From positions 1 to 64,000 of the forward strand of contig JABIWH010000018.1 of assembly GCA_018701215.1 (NCBI GenBank): a stretch of DNA of 64,000 bases, read 5' to 3'. The notes beneath the pieces were generated by a model. It was not told where the DNA came from. It saw nothing but the letters and a program-made list of their open reading frames with translations, and ran no database searches. The translations under genes and the position numbers were made by a program. This DNA comes from Rhodospirillaceae bacterium. Lineage in GTDB: Bacteria; Pseudomonadota; Alphaproteobacteria; GCA-2731375. Positions 52,622-61,046 of the stretch are shown here, in pieces. The number at the start of each line of letters is the position of its first letter. The first letter of the stretch is position 1.

Positions 52622-53917
52622 TTAAAAGGGTAGCGTCCCCTTTGATTCCCTTGTGTCTACACCAACAACGTATTCAGTTTCCCAGTCAGGAAACGACCCC
52701 CGTTTGATCAAGGTTCGTGCAACGCTTGCGCATAAGTTGGCTGCGTCTTCCAACAAATCCTTAGGGGGCGGCCCATTATACTTCTTACCCATTTTGAGTT
52801 CACCGGTATGCACGGCTTTGGATCTCAAATCATAGGCAACTCTAAGAAGCTTGAAGGTTTTCATTCGATCCTGTTGGCTGCCGCCCAGGAATGTTGCGCC
52901 TCGGATTGATGCCCGGTATGTCATTTCCGTACGTTCTCTAATGCCGTGAAGCAGCATTACTTCCAACGAAATTCCAAGATCGATCGCCCGGTCCACAATT
53001 TCTTCCCTACCCAGCGCCAGGTTAAGTCGGTCCAAGCCAATTCGCATTACGTTTATTTCCGCAGGAGAAAATTCTCCGAAGTCATGAAAAAATCTAGTGA
53101 TAAGTTCCCCATCTAACGCTCTCGGATTCCGAGTTGCCAAATGAGCGGAAACATCGGACAGAGCTGGTCCTTTGGAATAAGACCGAGCAAAGCAAAGGGT
53201 TGCGACCTGTTGTTCGAATTGCGCCCAATGTCCAAGCGCCACCACATGGCTTTCATTCAAGGCCGCGACACACCGCACCATGTCGTCAACCAATAGTTTG
53301 TTTTGTTTGCTGCTCTCGGTTGGAGGAAGTCTTCCCGCTGCCTCGGCTTGTTTGAATGATGGAAATAATACCTGGTTTGACGCCGTGCGAAATCGCAATG
53401 CGAGGTCGCCCTTTGGCTGCATGGATCTATGCGGAACTTCATCAAATACTGCCTTCTGATATCCATCTGGAACGTCTCCCCAAGGCAGGAGGTCAACGTC
53501 ACCTCTTAGACTGACGGCTTTGTCCAGTGTGGCTCCGGCCAAAGGTGTGTAAATTTCGGTTGCGCACGCCGGAGCGGCCGCAAATGCCCGCGCTTCCTCA
53601 ACGAGCTTCTTGGCGGATTGGCCGTCCATCACGCAATTAATTAGTTGATAAGGAAACGCGCGGGACTGCACCTGATGGCCGCCACCAAACGCGTCTTGAA
53701 TCCATCCGTTGCGAATATCTCCAAAAGACGGGTCCTTACTAAAGGCGGCTAATAACTGGGCCGCGCCACTTTGCTCTACCTCGAATGCTCGCAAAATTAC
53801 CTCACTCCCAAAATGGCTGCGTGCACTCTCCATATGAAGCAAAGTCTCTTGCGCCTCACTAGCGGCCTGTTCCGCGAGGCTCACAATATCCATTTCATTT
53901 TGCACACCCTTTGCCAT
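52622..53917 (-). CDS. HEPN-domain protein, possible RNase effector
   Basis: A 431-residue protein, or 423 if started at 53893. The C-terminal part has YDLRSKAVHTGEL, an R365-x4-H370 motif typical of HEPN (ApeA-type) domains, many of which are RNases in defence or toxin systems. The N-terminal 250 residues are of unknown fold. Codon use is visibly less GC-biased than neighbouring genes, and palindromic repeats flank its 3' end, both suggesting transfer. No partner gene (antitoxin, helicase, methylase) is adjacent, so a stand-alone defence role is a hypothesis. The 53918-54150 gap holds nothing I recognise. Confidence 0.65.
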   Translation of the reverse strand: MAKGVQNEMDIVSLAEQAASEAQETLLHMESARSHFGSEVILRAFEVEQSGAAQLLAAFSKDPSFGDIRNGWIQDAFGGGHQVQSRAFPYQLINCVMDGQSAKKLVEEARAFAAAPACATEIYTPLAGATLDKAVSLRGDVDLLPWGDVPDGYQKAVFDEVPHRSMQPKGDLALRFRTASNQVLFPSFKQAEAAGRLPPTESSKQNKLLVDDMVRCVAALNESHVVALGHWAQFEQQVATLCFARSYSKGPALSDVSAHLATRNPRALDGELITRFFHDFGEFSPAEINVMRIGLDRLNLALGREEIVDRAIDLGISLEVMLLHGIRERTEMTYRASIRGATFLGGSQQDRMKTFKLLRVAYDLRSKAVHTGELKMGKKYNGPPPKDLLEDAANLCASVARTLIKRGSFPDWETEYVVGVDTRESKGTLPF

Positions 53918-54150
53918 CTCCAGAATCTATCAGAGAATGGCGCCGCAATCACGCGTCGCATTCGGTTGGTCACTTGCACCTACCGCCACTCAGACATATA
54001 TTTGAGGCCGCGGTGGAGACCCGGCGGGCCGGCCAACCATCCAATCCATCGCACCAGCTCAGACCCGGTCGTCCAGGTTTTTCTTTGCCCGATCAGATCC
54101 AAGTCAATCTTTCCGATCAACGGGGTCAAAGTAAATTGATTTGGCCGCGC

Positions 54151-55485
54151 TCAATCGGTCACTGGAAAAAACTGGTTCTCCGGCCGGGGCAGACCGAGGT
54201 TTTCCCTCAATGTCATTCCCTCGTATTTACGGCGAAACAGGCCGCGGCGTTGTAGTTCCGGTACCACTTGGTCGACGAAATCGTCCAGGCCGGCGGGCAG
54301 GTAGGGGAACATGACGTTGAAGCCGTCGCAGGCGTCGGTTAGCAGCCATTCCTGCATTTGATCGGCGATCATCGATGGCGTGCCGACCATGGCCAGGCCG
54401 GAATAGCCGCCCAGGCGTCCGGCCAGTTGCCGTACGGTCAGGTTTTCCCGTTCGGCCAGGGCCAACACCCGTTCGCGGCCGCTTTTCGAGGCATTGCTCT
54501 CCGGGATCGCAGGCAAAGGTCCGTCCGGATCAAAGCCGGAGGCATCATGGCCCAGGGCGATGGACAGGGAGGCAATGGCGCTGTCGTAATGCACCAGGCT
54601 ATCGAGCAAGGCGCGTTTTTCCTTGGCCTCGGCCGCCGTCTCGCCGACCACGACAAAGGCGCCGGGCAGGATTTTTAGATGCGCCCGCGCCCGGCCCAGC
54701 TGGTCCATGCGGCCCTTGACGTCGGCATAGAACGCCTGGCCGTCCGCCAGATTGGGCTGGGCGGCAAAAATAACCTCCGCCGTTTCCGCCGCCAGCTGCC
54801 GGCCCGCGTCCGAGGCGCCGGCCTGCACGATCACCGGCCAGCCCTGGGGCGGCCGGGCAATGTTCAGCGGCCCGCGCACGGATAGAAATTCGCCATTGTG
54901 GTCCAGTACATGCAGTTTGTCGGGATCAAAAAATACGCCGCTGTCCACATCGCGGATGAAGGCGTCATCGGCCCAGCTGTCCCACAGCCCGGTGACCACA
55001 TCGACGAATTCCCGGGCCCGGCGGTAACGCTCGCCATGCTCCATATGATCCTGCATGCCGAAATTCAGCGCCGCATCCGGATTGGAGGTCGTGACCAGGT
55101 TCCAGGCGGCCCGGCCGCCGCTGATATGATCCAGGGAGGCAAAGCGCCGGGCAATGGTATAGGCCGGCTCGAACGTGGTTGAAGCCGTCGCGATCAGGCC
55201 CAGGTGTTCCGTCACCATGGCCAGCGCGGGCAACAGGGTCAGGGGATCGAATGAAGTTGAAGTCGCGCTGCGTTTCAACGCCTCCATGGGCATGTTCAGC
55301 ACGGCCAGATGATCGGCCATGAAAAAGGCGTCGAATTTGCCCTGCTCCAGCTTTTGGGCATAGCCCGTTAGGGCCTTAAGGTCGAAGTTGGCGTTCGGCG
55401 TACCGCCGGGATAACGCCAAGCGGCGGTGTGGATGGAGGCCGGGCGCATGAAGGCGCCCAGGCGTAGTTGTCTTTCTGATGTCAT
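54151..55485 (-). CDS. LLM-class flavin-dependent monooxygenase (NtaA/SnaA/DszA family)
   Basis: A 444-residue FMNH2-dependent monooxygenase of the bacterial-luciferase fold: RQLRLGAFMRPASIHTAAWRYPGG, FFMADHLAVLNMP, ATASTTFEPAYTIARRFASLDHISGGRAAWNLVTTSNP and the late LAGRLGGYSGLAMVGTPSMIADQM. It needs a separate flavin reductase, which is not adjacent. The family degrades sulfur or nitrogen compounds such as dibenzothiophene sulfone or nitrilotriacetate. It precedes nothing and follows the isomerase by 7 bases. Confidence 0.9.
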   Translation of the reverse strand: MTSERQLRLGAFMRPASIHTAAWRYPGGTPNANFDLKALTGYAQKLEQGKFDAFFMADHLAVLNMPMEALKRSATSTSFDPLTLLPALAMVTEHLGLIATASTTFEPAYTIARRFASLDHISGGRAAWNLVTTSNPDAALNFGMQDHMEHGERYRRAREFVDVVTGLWDSWADDAFIRDVDSGVFFDPDKLHVLDHNGEFLSVRGPLNIARPPQGWPVIVQAGASDAGRQLAAETAEVIFAAQPNLADGQAFYADVKGRMDQLGRARAHLKILPGAFVVVGETAAEAKEKRALLDSLVHYDSAIASLSIALGHDASGFDPDGPLPAIPESNASKSGRERVLALAERENLTVRQLAGRLGGYSGLAMVGTPSMIADQMQEWLLTDACDGFNVMFPYLPAGLDDFVDQVVPELQRRGLFRRKYEGMTLRENLGLPRPENQFFPVTD

Positions 55486-55492
55486 TGCAGTC

Positions 55493-56098
55493 TCATTTCT
55501 GGCGCTCGATCTCTTCCTCGACGCCCGCTAGGCGGTCCTTGCCAAAGAAAATCTCGTCGCCGACATAGAAGGTCGGGCTGCCAAAGGTGCCCCGCTTGGC
55601 CGAGGCCGTGGTGTTGGCCAGCAATTCATCCTTCACGGATTGCTCCTGAATACCTGCCGCCATGGCCGCGCCATCCAAGCCATCCCTGTCCAGGGCAGCC
55701 TTGATTACCTCGGCGTCATCCATTTTCAGGCCGTCTTCCCACATATGGCGATACACGGCGTCCACGTATTGTTCGAAACAGCCCTGGCGCTTGGCCCAAA
55801 TGGCGCCGCGCATGATTTGCACCGTGTTGACGGGGAAGTGCGGGTTGCGCGCATAGGCGGTCAGGCCGTGTTTGGTGATAAAGCGCTGCATCTCCAACTG
55901 GCCGTATTCGTTTTTGTTTTTGATGCCTTGAAATTGTTCCATTGGCGATTTGTTGTTGGTCAGTTTAAAAACACCCCCAAGCAATACAGGCACATAGTCA
56001 CAGGCCACGCCCGTACGTTCGACGATGCCGGGGATCAACTTGTGCGCAATGTAGGCATTGGGGCTGCCAAAATCGAAATGAAATTCAAACGTAGGCAT
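55493..56098 (-). CDS. 2-hydroxychromene-2-carboxylate isomerase (DsbA-like fold)
   Basis: A 201-residue kappa-GST/DsbA-fold enzyme. The N-terminal FDFGSPNAYIAH replaces a CxxC with the catalytic Ser (S11), as in HCCA isomerases of naphthalene breakdown. TASAKRGTFGSPTFYVGDEIFFGKDRL is the typical C-terminal cis-Pro region. Its exact substrate may differ. It lies 7 bases upstream of the LLM monooxygenase and so probably shares a pathway of aromatic or heteroaromatic breakdown. Confidence 0.88.
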   Translation of the reverse strand: MPTFEFHFDFGSPNAYIAHKLIPGIVERTGVACDYVPVLLGGVFKLTNNKSPMEQFQGIKNKNEYGQLEMQRFITKHGLTAYARNPHFPVNTVQIMRGAIWAKRQGCFEQYVDAVYRHMWEDGLKMDDAEVIKAALDRDGLDGAAMAAGIQEQSVKDELLANTTASAKRGTFGSPTFYVGDEIFFGKDRLAGVEEEIERQK

Positions 56099-56130
56099 GG
56101 CGGACTTCCCTTTTCATTTGGCCTGGGTAC

Positions 56131-57375
56131 ATGACTTTGTCCCATGATATCCCGGCCATGCATGAAAGCGAAACCTCTCTATGGCGTGACACCAGGGCGC
56201 TGTCGTTTGTTATCTGGCTGTCCATCGCCCAGACCGTGTCCTGGGGCATCATGTTCTATGGCTTCGCGGTCTTCATCAAACCCCTGACGGCGGAGTTTGG
56301 CTGGAGCAAGGCCGAGATCACCGGTGCCTTCACCGTGTCCCTGTTGGTGGTCGGGCTGCTGTCGGTCAGCGCCGGCACTATTCTGGACCGTTTCGGCGGC
56401 CGTTGGTTGATGACCGGGGCCTCGGCCCTGGGCGCGGTGATCTTGTTGGGGGCGGCCTATATCGAAACCCTGACGGCCTATTACGTGGTCTGGATCGGTT
56501 TGGGCCTGGCCATGTCGGCGACGCTATATCCCGCCGGTTTCGCCGTGGTGGTGGCGACGTTGGGTCCGCGGGCACGCCAGGGGGTCACCATCATGACCCT
56601 GATCGCCGGCTTTGCCTCCACCGTATTCATTCCCTTGATCAGCCTGCTGCTGGAACTGATGCACTGGCGAGACAGTTTCACCATGCTGGGCCTGATCCTG
56701 GCCGGCATTTGCGTGCCCATCCATGCCTATGTGCTGCGCCTGGAACGGATACCCGGCACCGGCCAGACCGGCCGCCCCAGGATATTTACCATCGATCTGA
56801 AGGACGGCCCCGTGGCTGCCGGACTGCGCAACCCAGCGTTCTGGTGGATCGGCATCTGCTTCACCGCCAACTCCCTGGTCATGGCCGGCGTCACCGTGCA
56901 TATCATTCCCCTGATGCTGGAGCGCGGCTTTGCCATGACGGCCATCGTCGCCACCATCGCCATGATCGGGCCCATGCAGGTCAGCGGCCGGGTCGTTGTA
57001 ACGGTGTTTGAGAAATGGCTGGATTTTCGCAAGGCCGGTCTGATGTCCGGGATCTTTCTGCTGCTCGGCTTCGCCCTGCTGTCCATGGCCCAGCCGGGCA
57101 ACTATCTGAACTATCTGTTCCCGATCTTTTACGGCGGCTCCCTCGGCATTATCACGATCGTGCGTGCCCTGGCGGTGCCCGAGTTGATCGGATCGGAAGC
57201 GTATGGCGCCCTGAACGGTCTGTTGGGCCTGGCGTCGTCATTGGCGCTGGCCGTCACGCCGGTGCTGATCAGCTGGGTCTGGCTGCTCGGTCAATCCTAC
57301 ACCGCGCCCCTGATCGTCCTATCGGCGATCGGGTTGGCCTCGCTGCTCAGTTTCATCGTGGCGGTGCGGCGATGA
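56131..57375 (+). CDS. major facilitator superfamily transporter
   Basis: A 414-residue permease with about 12 helices. It has the MFS pattern in the loop between helices 2 and 3 (GTILDRFGGRWLM) and an extended central loop (about residues 195-230). It resembles the MCT-like (monocarboxylate) branch more than drug exporters, but no substrate is fixed. It is divergent from the isomerase gene with about 30 bases between, so it may import the compound degraded by that pair. ATG 56131 is taken; MHESE at 56158 is an alternative. Confidence 0.85.
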   Translation: MTLSHDIPAMHESETSLWRDTRALSFVIWLSIAQTVSWGIMFYGFAVFIKPLTAEFGWSKAEITGAFTVSLLVVGLLSVSAGTILDRFGGRWLMTGASALGAVILLGAAYIETLTAYYVVWIGLGLAMSATLYPAGFAVVVATLGPRARQGVTIMTLIAGFASTVFIPLISLLLELMHWRDSFTMLGLILAGICVPIHAYVLRLERIPGTGQTGRPRIFTIDLKDGPVAAGLRNPAFWWIGICFTANSLVMAGVTVHIIPLMLERGFAMTAIVATIAMIGPMQVSGRVVVTVFEKWLDFRKAGLMSGIFLLLGFALLSMAQPGNYLNYLFPIFYGGSLGIITIVRALAVPELIGSEAYGALNGLLGLASSLALAVTPVLISWVWLLGQSYTAPLIVLSAIGLASLLSFIVAVRR

Positions 57376-57433
57376 ACGGCTTCCAACAACGGCGGCGATT
57401 GTCTACAATTTGCCGCAAATTGGAGAGCGCACA

Positions 57434-57538
57434 ATGGCCGGACCCGTAAAACGCCTGTCAAAGGCCCATCGTTACGGCATCGCCGCCGTCATCGCGGCGC
57501 TGGTCGCCTATTATTCCTATCAGATCTGGTACGGCTAA
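57434..57538 (+). CDS. small single-helix membrane protein, 34 aa
   Basis: Starts MAGPVKRLSKAHRYGIAAVI: basic N-terminus, one helix (residues 14-27, GIAAVIAALVAYYS), short aromatic end. TTGGAGAG lies 6-8 bases upstream. It is 58 bases after the MFS gene on the same strand. Function unknown; shape similar to small stress- or complex-stabilising membrane peptides. Confidence 0.55.
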   Translation: MAGPVKRLSKAHRYGIAAVIAALVAYYSYQIWYG

Positions 57539-57552
57539 CAGAGAGCACTCCA

Positions 57553-57586
57553 ACAAAAAGACCGGATGCACATGCATGCATCCGGC
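57553..57586 (-). terminator. rho-independent terminator of the P460 gene
   Basis: On the minus strand a CCGGATGCATGC/GTGCATCCGG hairpin (57562-57585) is followed by TCTTTTTGTTG. It lies 43 bases after the stop of the cytochrome P460 gene. Confidence 0.75.
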
Positions 57587-57628
57587 CAGTCTTGGAGGTA
57601 TGACAACAGGTAGGACTAACTCGTCGGG

Positions 57629-58822
57629 TTAACGCACGCGGTACTCATCGGGTAAGAACATCAGGCTGTCCTGTTCCTCGGCAACCGCCATGTGGCATTC
57701 GTAGCAGAAGTCCATCTTGGCCGAACCGGCGCCGTTGGTGGTGCCGAATACCTGGCCGTTGGGCAGCACCATGGTGTAACGCCAGTTGCCGGACACCTTT
57801 TTGAAACCAGCCGGCATTTTCTCCATCAGGAACAACGGTCCCGCCGCCAGCTTGCCGTTCGCCTTGGCAACGAAGCTGTCCTTGGCCAGGATGGCGCCAA
57901 CGGGCATGCGGCCCGCCGCTTCATACTTGCCGTAGTTGCCGGCGGTGGTGTTGCCGTAGTTGTTGACGTAGCGGCCGCCATGGGTGTCCGAGACATAGGG
58001 TTGCGAGGAATAGTTCTTCCAGTCCTTGTAGTGGCCGGCCACGGTCAGGCCGGATTTGCCATAGCCGGCGACAAGATCCTTGACCAGGCAGTCATAGGCC
58101 TTGCGTGCCTCGCCCGCCGTCAACTCGGCCACGGCGCCGGCGCCACAGGGATTACACGGGTTGCAGGGATTGCACGGGCCGCAGCCCTTCTTGGCGGCGC
58201 AGGGGTTGCACGGGCTGCAAGCTTTCTTGGCGGCACATGGATTACAGGCGCCGCAGTTTTTCTTTTTCGCCGCGCAGGGATTACACAATGCCGCCTTGAC
58301 CAGTCGCGGGATGGCGCATTTTAGCGAGGCCGAGGCAGCGCCCGCACCGCATGGGTTACAGGGATTACAGGCACCACAGCCTTTTTTCGCGGCGCAGGGG
58401 TTGCACGGATTACAGGCTTTCTTGGCAGCGCAGGGATTACAGGCGCCACAGCCTTTTTTCGCCGCACATGGATTACAGGCACCGCAACCTTTCTTCTTGG
58501 CACCGCAAGGGTTGCACGCACCGCAGCCGCGTTTCTTGCTGGCGCACGGGTTGCACGAGGCGGCTACCTGCATTGGGCTCTGCTGTCTTGGCGCGGCAGG
58601 CGCGTTAGGCTGCTGGCCACTAGCCGCGGCTCCCCTGGCGACAGCCGCCGGATTGAGGCCATGACTGGCGCCGGACGCCGGTATAGCGGCTCTGGCAAAG
58701 GCGACATCGGCCAACGGGATCGCCGCCCCGGCCGTCAAGGCCGCCCCCATAACCACATGCAACACGGATGATTTGATGATTTTGCTTTTTGTTGATCGCA
58801 CGATCCAGCCTCCAGCATTCAT
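57629..58822 (-). CDS. cytochrome P460-type haem protein with CNPC cysteine-rich repeats
   Basis: A 397-residue secreted protein. Residues 1-44 form a signal peptide (basic KSKIIKSS, hydrophobic VLHVVMGAALTAG, AFA end). Residues 90-226 are a tandem Cys-rich repeat built from CNPCAAKKGCGA units; I count 32 Cys in 137 residues. The C-terminal part (about 235-397) is a cytochrome P460 domain with the haem-binding CYECH (C373-H377). P460 haemes can oxidise hydroxylamine or NO-type substrates. The Cys repeat could bind metals or cross-link. ATG 58822 has GGGGAA upstream; the longer frame to 58885 adds no signal features. Confidence 0.85.
   Translation of the reverse strand: MNAGGWIVRSTKSKIIKSSVLHVVMGAALTAGAAIPLADVAFARAAIPASGASHGLNPAAVARGAAASGQQPNAPAAPRQQSPMQVAASCNPCASKKRGCGACNPCGAKKKGCGACNPCAAKKGCGACNPCAAKKACNPCNPCAAKKGCGACNPCNPCGAGAASASLKCAIPRLVKAALCNPCAAKKKNCGACNPCAAKKACSPCNPCAAKKGCGPCNPCNPCNPCGAGAVAELTAGEARKAYDCLVKDLVAGYGKSGLTVAGHYKDWKNYSSQPYVSDTHGGRYVNNYGNTTAGNYGKYEAAGRMPVGAILAKDSFVAKANGKLAAGPLFLMEKMPAGFKKVSGNWRYTMVLPNGQVFGTTNGAGSAKMDFCYECHMAVAEEQDSLMFLPDEYRVR
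58145..58555 (-). repeat. tandem Cys-Asn-Pro-Cys coding repeat
   Basis: Inside the P460 gene, codons 90-226 repeat a unit of about 12 residues (CNPCAAKKGCGA with shorter CNPC steps), split into two blocks by a unique stretch near residues 159-179. The DNA copies differ at third positions, so the array is not freshly amplified and is under protein-level selection (inference). Confidence 0.85.
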
Positions 58823-58959
58823 TTGATTGTTCCCCAATTTTGCGTGCCCTAAATCTGCACCCGCCGCGCGGTGGAAACGAGTCACATCAACTCAAACTTC
58901 CGTGAGCGGGTCTGGGAATTTGGTGATGTCGTCTGTAATTTCACAGCATGAGGAAACTT

Positions 58960-59850
58960 ATGAAGCGCGGACCGGCCATCGTGATCGCAATATGCGCCGT
59001 CATCATCGGGGCCGCAGCTGCCAGTGCGGAGGTTGCCAGGGTGGCGGCGGAAGAGATCCCGGTGCCGGCAACCGTTGCCGTTCCGGCGGGCGGCTTCATC
59101 GCCGGTTCCGATCAGGCCGAGCGTGACGCCGCCTATGACCTGGACCAGGCCGCTTATGGCCATGACCGTACCCGCCAATGGGGCTGGTATGATGATGAAC
59201 GGTCCCGGCGACGCCATCATCTCGCCGCCTTTGCCATCACCCGGACCGCCATTACCAACCGGCAATACGCCGCCTTCATCGCGGCCACCGGGCACCCCGC
59301 GCCGGATGTCAAGCCAGAGACCTGGCGCGGCTACCGCCTGATCCATCCCTATCAACGCACCCGGCGCCATGCCTGGCGCGGGCAATCGCCGCCGCCGGGG
59401 CGGGTCGACCATCCGGTGGTTTTGGTTTCCCACAACGATGCCTTGGCCTATGCCGCATGGTTAAGCACCGAAAGCGGCAACAGCTGGCGACTGCCAAGCG
59501 AACTGGAATGGGAAAAGGCGGCGCGAGGTGTTGGTGGCCGGTACTTTCCCTGGGGTAATGAATATGACTCCGGGCGCCTGAACAGCCACGATGGCGGTCC
59601 TTTCGATACCATGGCGGTGGGCCGGTTCGCGCGCGGCGCCAGTCCGTTTGGCCTGTTGGACCCCGCCGGCCAGGTCTTTGAATGGACTGCCACGCCGGCA
59701 AACGGAAAAAAGGGCCGGCCGGGCCGCTATCTGGTCAAGGGCGGTTCCTGGGACGACAAGGGTTGCGGCGTTTGCCGGCCCGCCGCGCGGCATGGCCGGC
59801 CCGCCGCCATAAAGCATATCCTGATCGGCTTTCGGCTGATCAGGGAATAG
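58960..59850 (+). CDS. SUMF1/formylglycine-generating-enzyme-like secreted protein
   Basis: A 296-residue protein with a signal peptide (PAIVIAICAVIIGAAAASAE) and a SUMF1 domain: VPAGGFIAGSDQAERD, RTAITNRQYAAFIAATG, PVVLVSHNDALAYAAWL, WRLPSELEWEKAARG, FPWGNEYDSGRLN and YLVKGGSWDDKGCGVCRPAARHG with GFRLI at the end. Its Cys pair is CxxC, not the Cx4C of true FGE, so it may not oxidise sulfatases. ATG 58960 follows GAGGAAAC. It is divergent from the P460 gene (about 140 bases apart) and precedes an unknown gene. Confidence 0.85.
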   Translation: MKRGPAIVIAICAVIIGAAAASAEVARVAAEEIPVPATVAVPAGGFIAGSDQAERDAAYDLDQAAYGHDRTRQWGWYDDERSRRRHHLAAFAITRTAITNRQYAAFIAATGHPAPDVKPETWRGYRLIHPYQRTRRHAWRGQSPPPGRVDHPVVLVSHNDALAYAAWLSTESGNSWRLPSELEWEKAARGVGGRYFPWGNEYDSGRLNSHDGGPFDTMAVGRFARGASPFGLLDPAGQVFEWTATPANGKKGRPGRYLVKGGSWDDKGCGVCRPAARHGRPAAIKHILIGFRLIRE

Positions 59851-59913
59851 GGCAGAATGCCCATAATGGCTCAACGAATAACGGCTCAACGAAGCCAGAT
59901 GAGGAATAGTGTC

Positions 59914-60615
59914 ATGAGCTTGTTTGATGAACTATCACGGGAACGGCTGGAGAAAATGGCCGCCGCCGGCGCGGAGGTTCTGGAATGCTACCGCGTCCTG
60001 GAAAAAACCTCCGCCAATATCGTGGGCCAGGTGATCGAGCATGGCGGTACTTTTTACGAATGGGACCATTACCCCGAAGGTGATGTCTATGACCACGAAA
60101 CCTACGGGCAATATTACTATCATTCCCACCGCCCGGAAGCGGGCGAGCACGGCCATTTCCACATCTTCATCCGGCGCGAAGGCATCCCCGACCGCATGCA
60201 AACGATTCCCTTCGCCGGCACCGGGGAATGGCCCGAAGGCGACGAGATCATCTGCCATCTGATCGCCATTGCCATGGATCAAAAGGGCTTTCCAACGCAT
60301 CTGTTCACCACCAACCGCTGGGTTACCGGCGAACACTGGTATGGCGCAGGGGACGTGACCGAGCTGTTGGACCGCTTTCTTATCGACCACACCTTTCCGT
60401 CCTGGGCCGTCAACCGCTGGATCACGGCCATGGTGGCGCTGTACCAGCCGCAGATCGCGCAATTGCTGATCGAGCGTGACACAGCGGTGCAGGCCTGGTC
60501 CGATAGTCACGATGAAGATGTGCTGGAGGACCGGGATTTGGAGCTGACCTCGAAAATCTCCCTGGACATCCCGCACCAGATCAAGCAAATCAAGAAGGCA
60601 TTGAAGAAGTTCTAG
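59914..60615 (+). CDS. conserved protein of unknown function
   Basis: A 233-residue cytoplasmic protein without signal or membrane segment. A His-rich patch (YYHSHRPEAGEHGHFHIFI, near residue 75) could bind metal. Trp-rich segments follow (WVTGEHWYGAGDV, FPSWAVNRWITAMVALYQP). I think it belongs to a DUF family seen in related bacteria but cannot name it surely. ATG 59914 has GAGGAA 8 bases upstream; the longer frame to 59857 is non-conserved. It lies 63 bases after the SUMF1 gene and 20 bases before msrB. Confidence 0.7.
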   Translation: MSLFDELSRERLEKMAAAGAEVLECYRVLEKTSANIVGQVIEHGGTFYEWDHYPEGDVYDHETYGQYYYHSHRPEAGEHGHFHIFIRREGIPDRMQTIPFAGTGEWPEGDEIICHLIAIAMDQKGFPTHLFTTNRWVTGEHWYGAGDVTELLDRFLIDHTFPSWAVNRWITAMVALYQPQIAQLLIERDTAVQAWSDSHDEDVLEDRDLELTSKISLDIPHQIKQIKKALKKF

Positions 60616-60635
60616 GGGATTTTTGGGGGAGCGGG

Positions 60636-61034
60636 ATGGACAAGATCAGCAAGACGGATGCGGAATGGCGGGCGCAACTCAGCGACGAGGAATTTCATGT
60701 CGCCCGCAATAAAGGCACAGAGCGGCCCTTTGGCCCCGGCTATAACAGCTGTCATGACGCGGGTATTTACACCTGTGTCTGTTGCGGGCTGGAGCTGTTC
60801 TCATCCGAGACGAAATTCGATTCTGGCACCGGTTGGCCCAGCTTTCATGCCCCCCTGGTGCCGGAAAATGTGGCCGAGGAATCGGACAATTCCCTTTTCA
60901 TGCGGCGTACGGAGGTTATGTGCGCCCGTTGCGATGGCCATCTTGGCCACGTCTTTCCCGATGGTCCGGCGCCCACGGGCTTGCGCTATTGCCTGAATTC
61001 GGCTTCCTTGCGCCTGGTTGCAGACGATAAATAG
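60636..61034 (+). CDS. msrB: peptide-methionine (R)-S-oxide reductase
   Basis: A 132-residue MsrB. Catalytic Cys C119 is in RYCLNSASL. Two Cys pairs bind zinc (CVCCGLELF and CARCDGHLGHVF). FDSGTGWPSF contains the substrate-facing Trp. It reduces methionine-R-sulfoxide in proteins. No signal peptide, so cytoplasmic. The active residue is Cys, not selenocysteine, although some MsrBs use Sec. It lies 12 bases before the HAD hydrolase gene. Confidence 0.95.
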   Translation: MDKISKTDAEWRAQLSDEEFHVARNKGTERPFGPGYNSCHDAGIYTCVCCGLELFSSETKFDSGTGWPSFHAPLVPENVAEESDNSLFMRRTEVMCARCDGHLGHVFPDGPAPTGLRYCLNSASLRLVADDK

Positions 61035-61046
61035 AAAGAAAATCGT

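Noticed and set aside
58145..58555. CRISPR-like array of short repeats
   Set aside because: The repeats are in-frame codons for CNPC units with no unique spacers of regular length; they encode protein.
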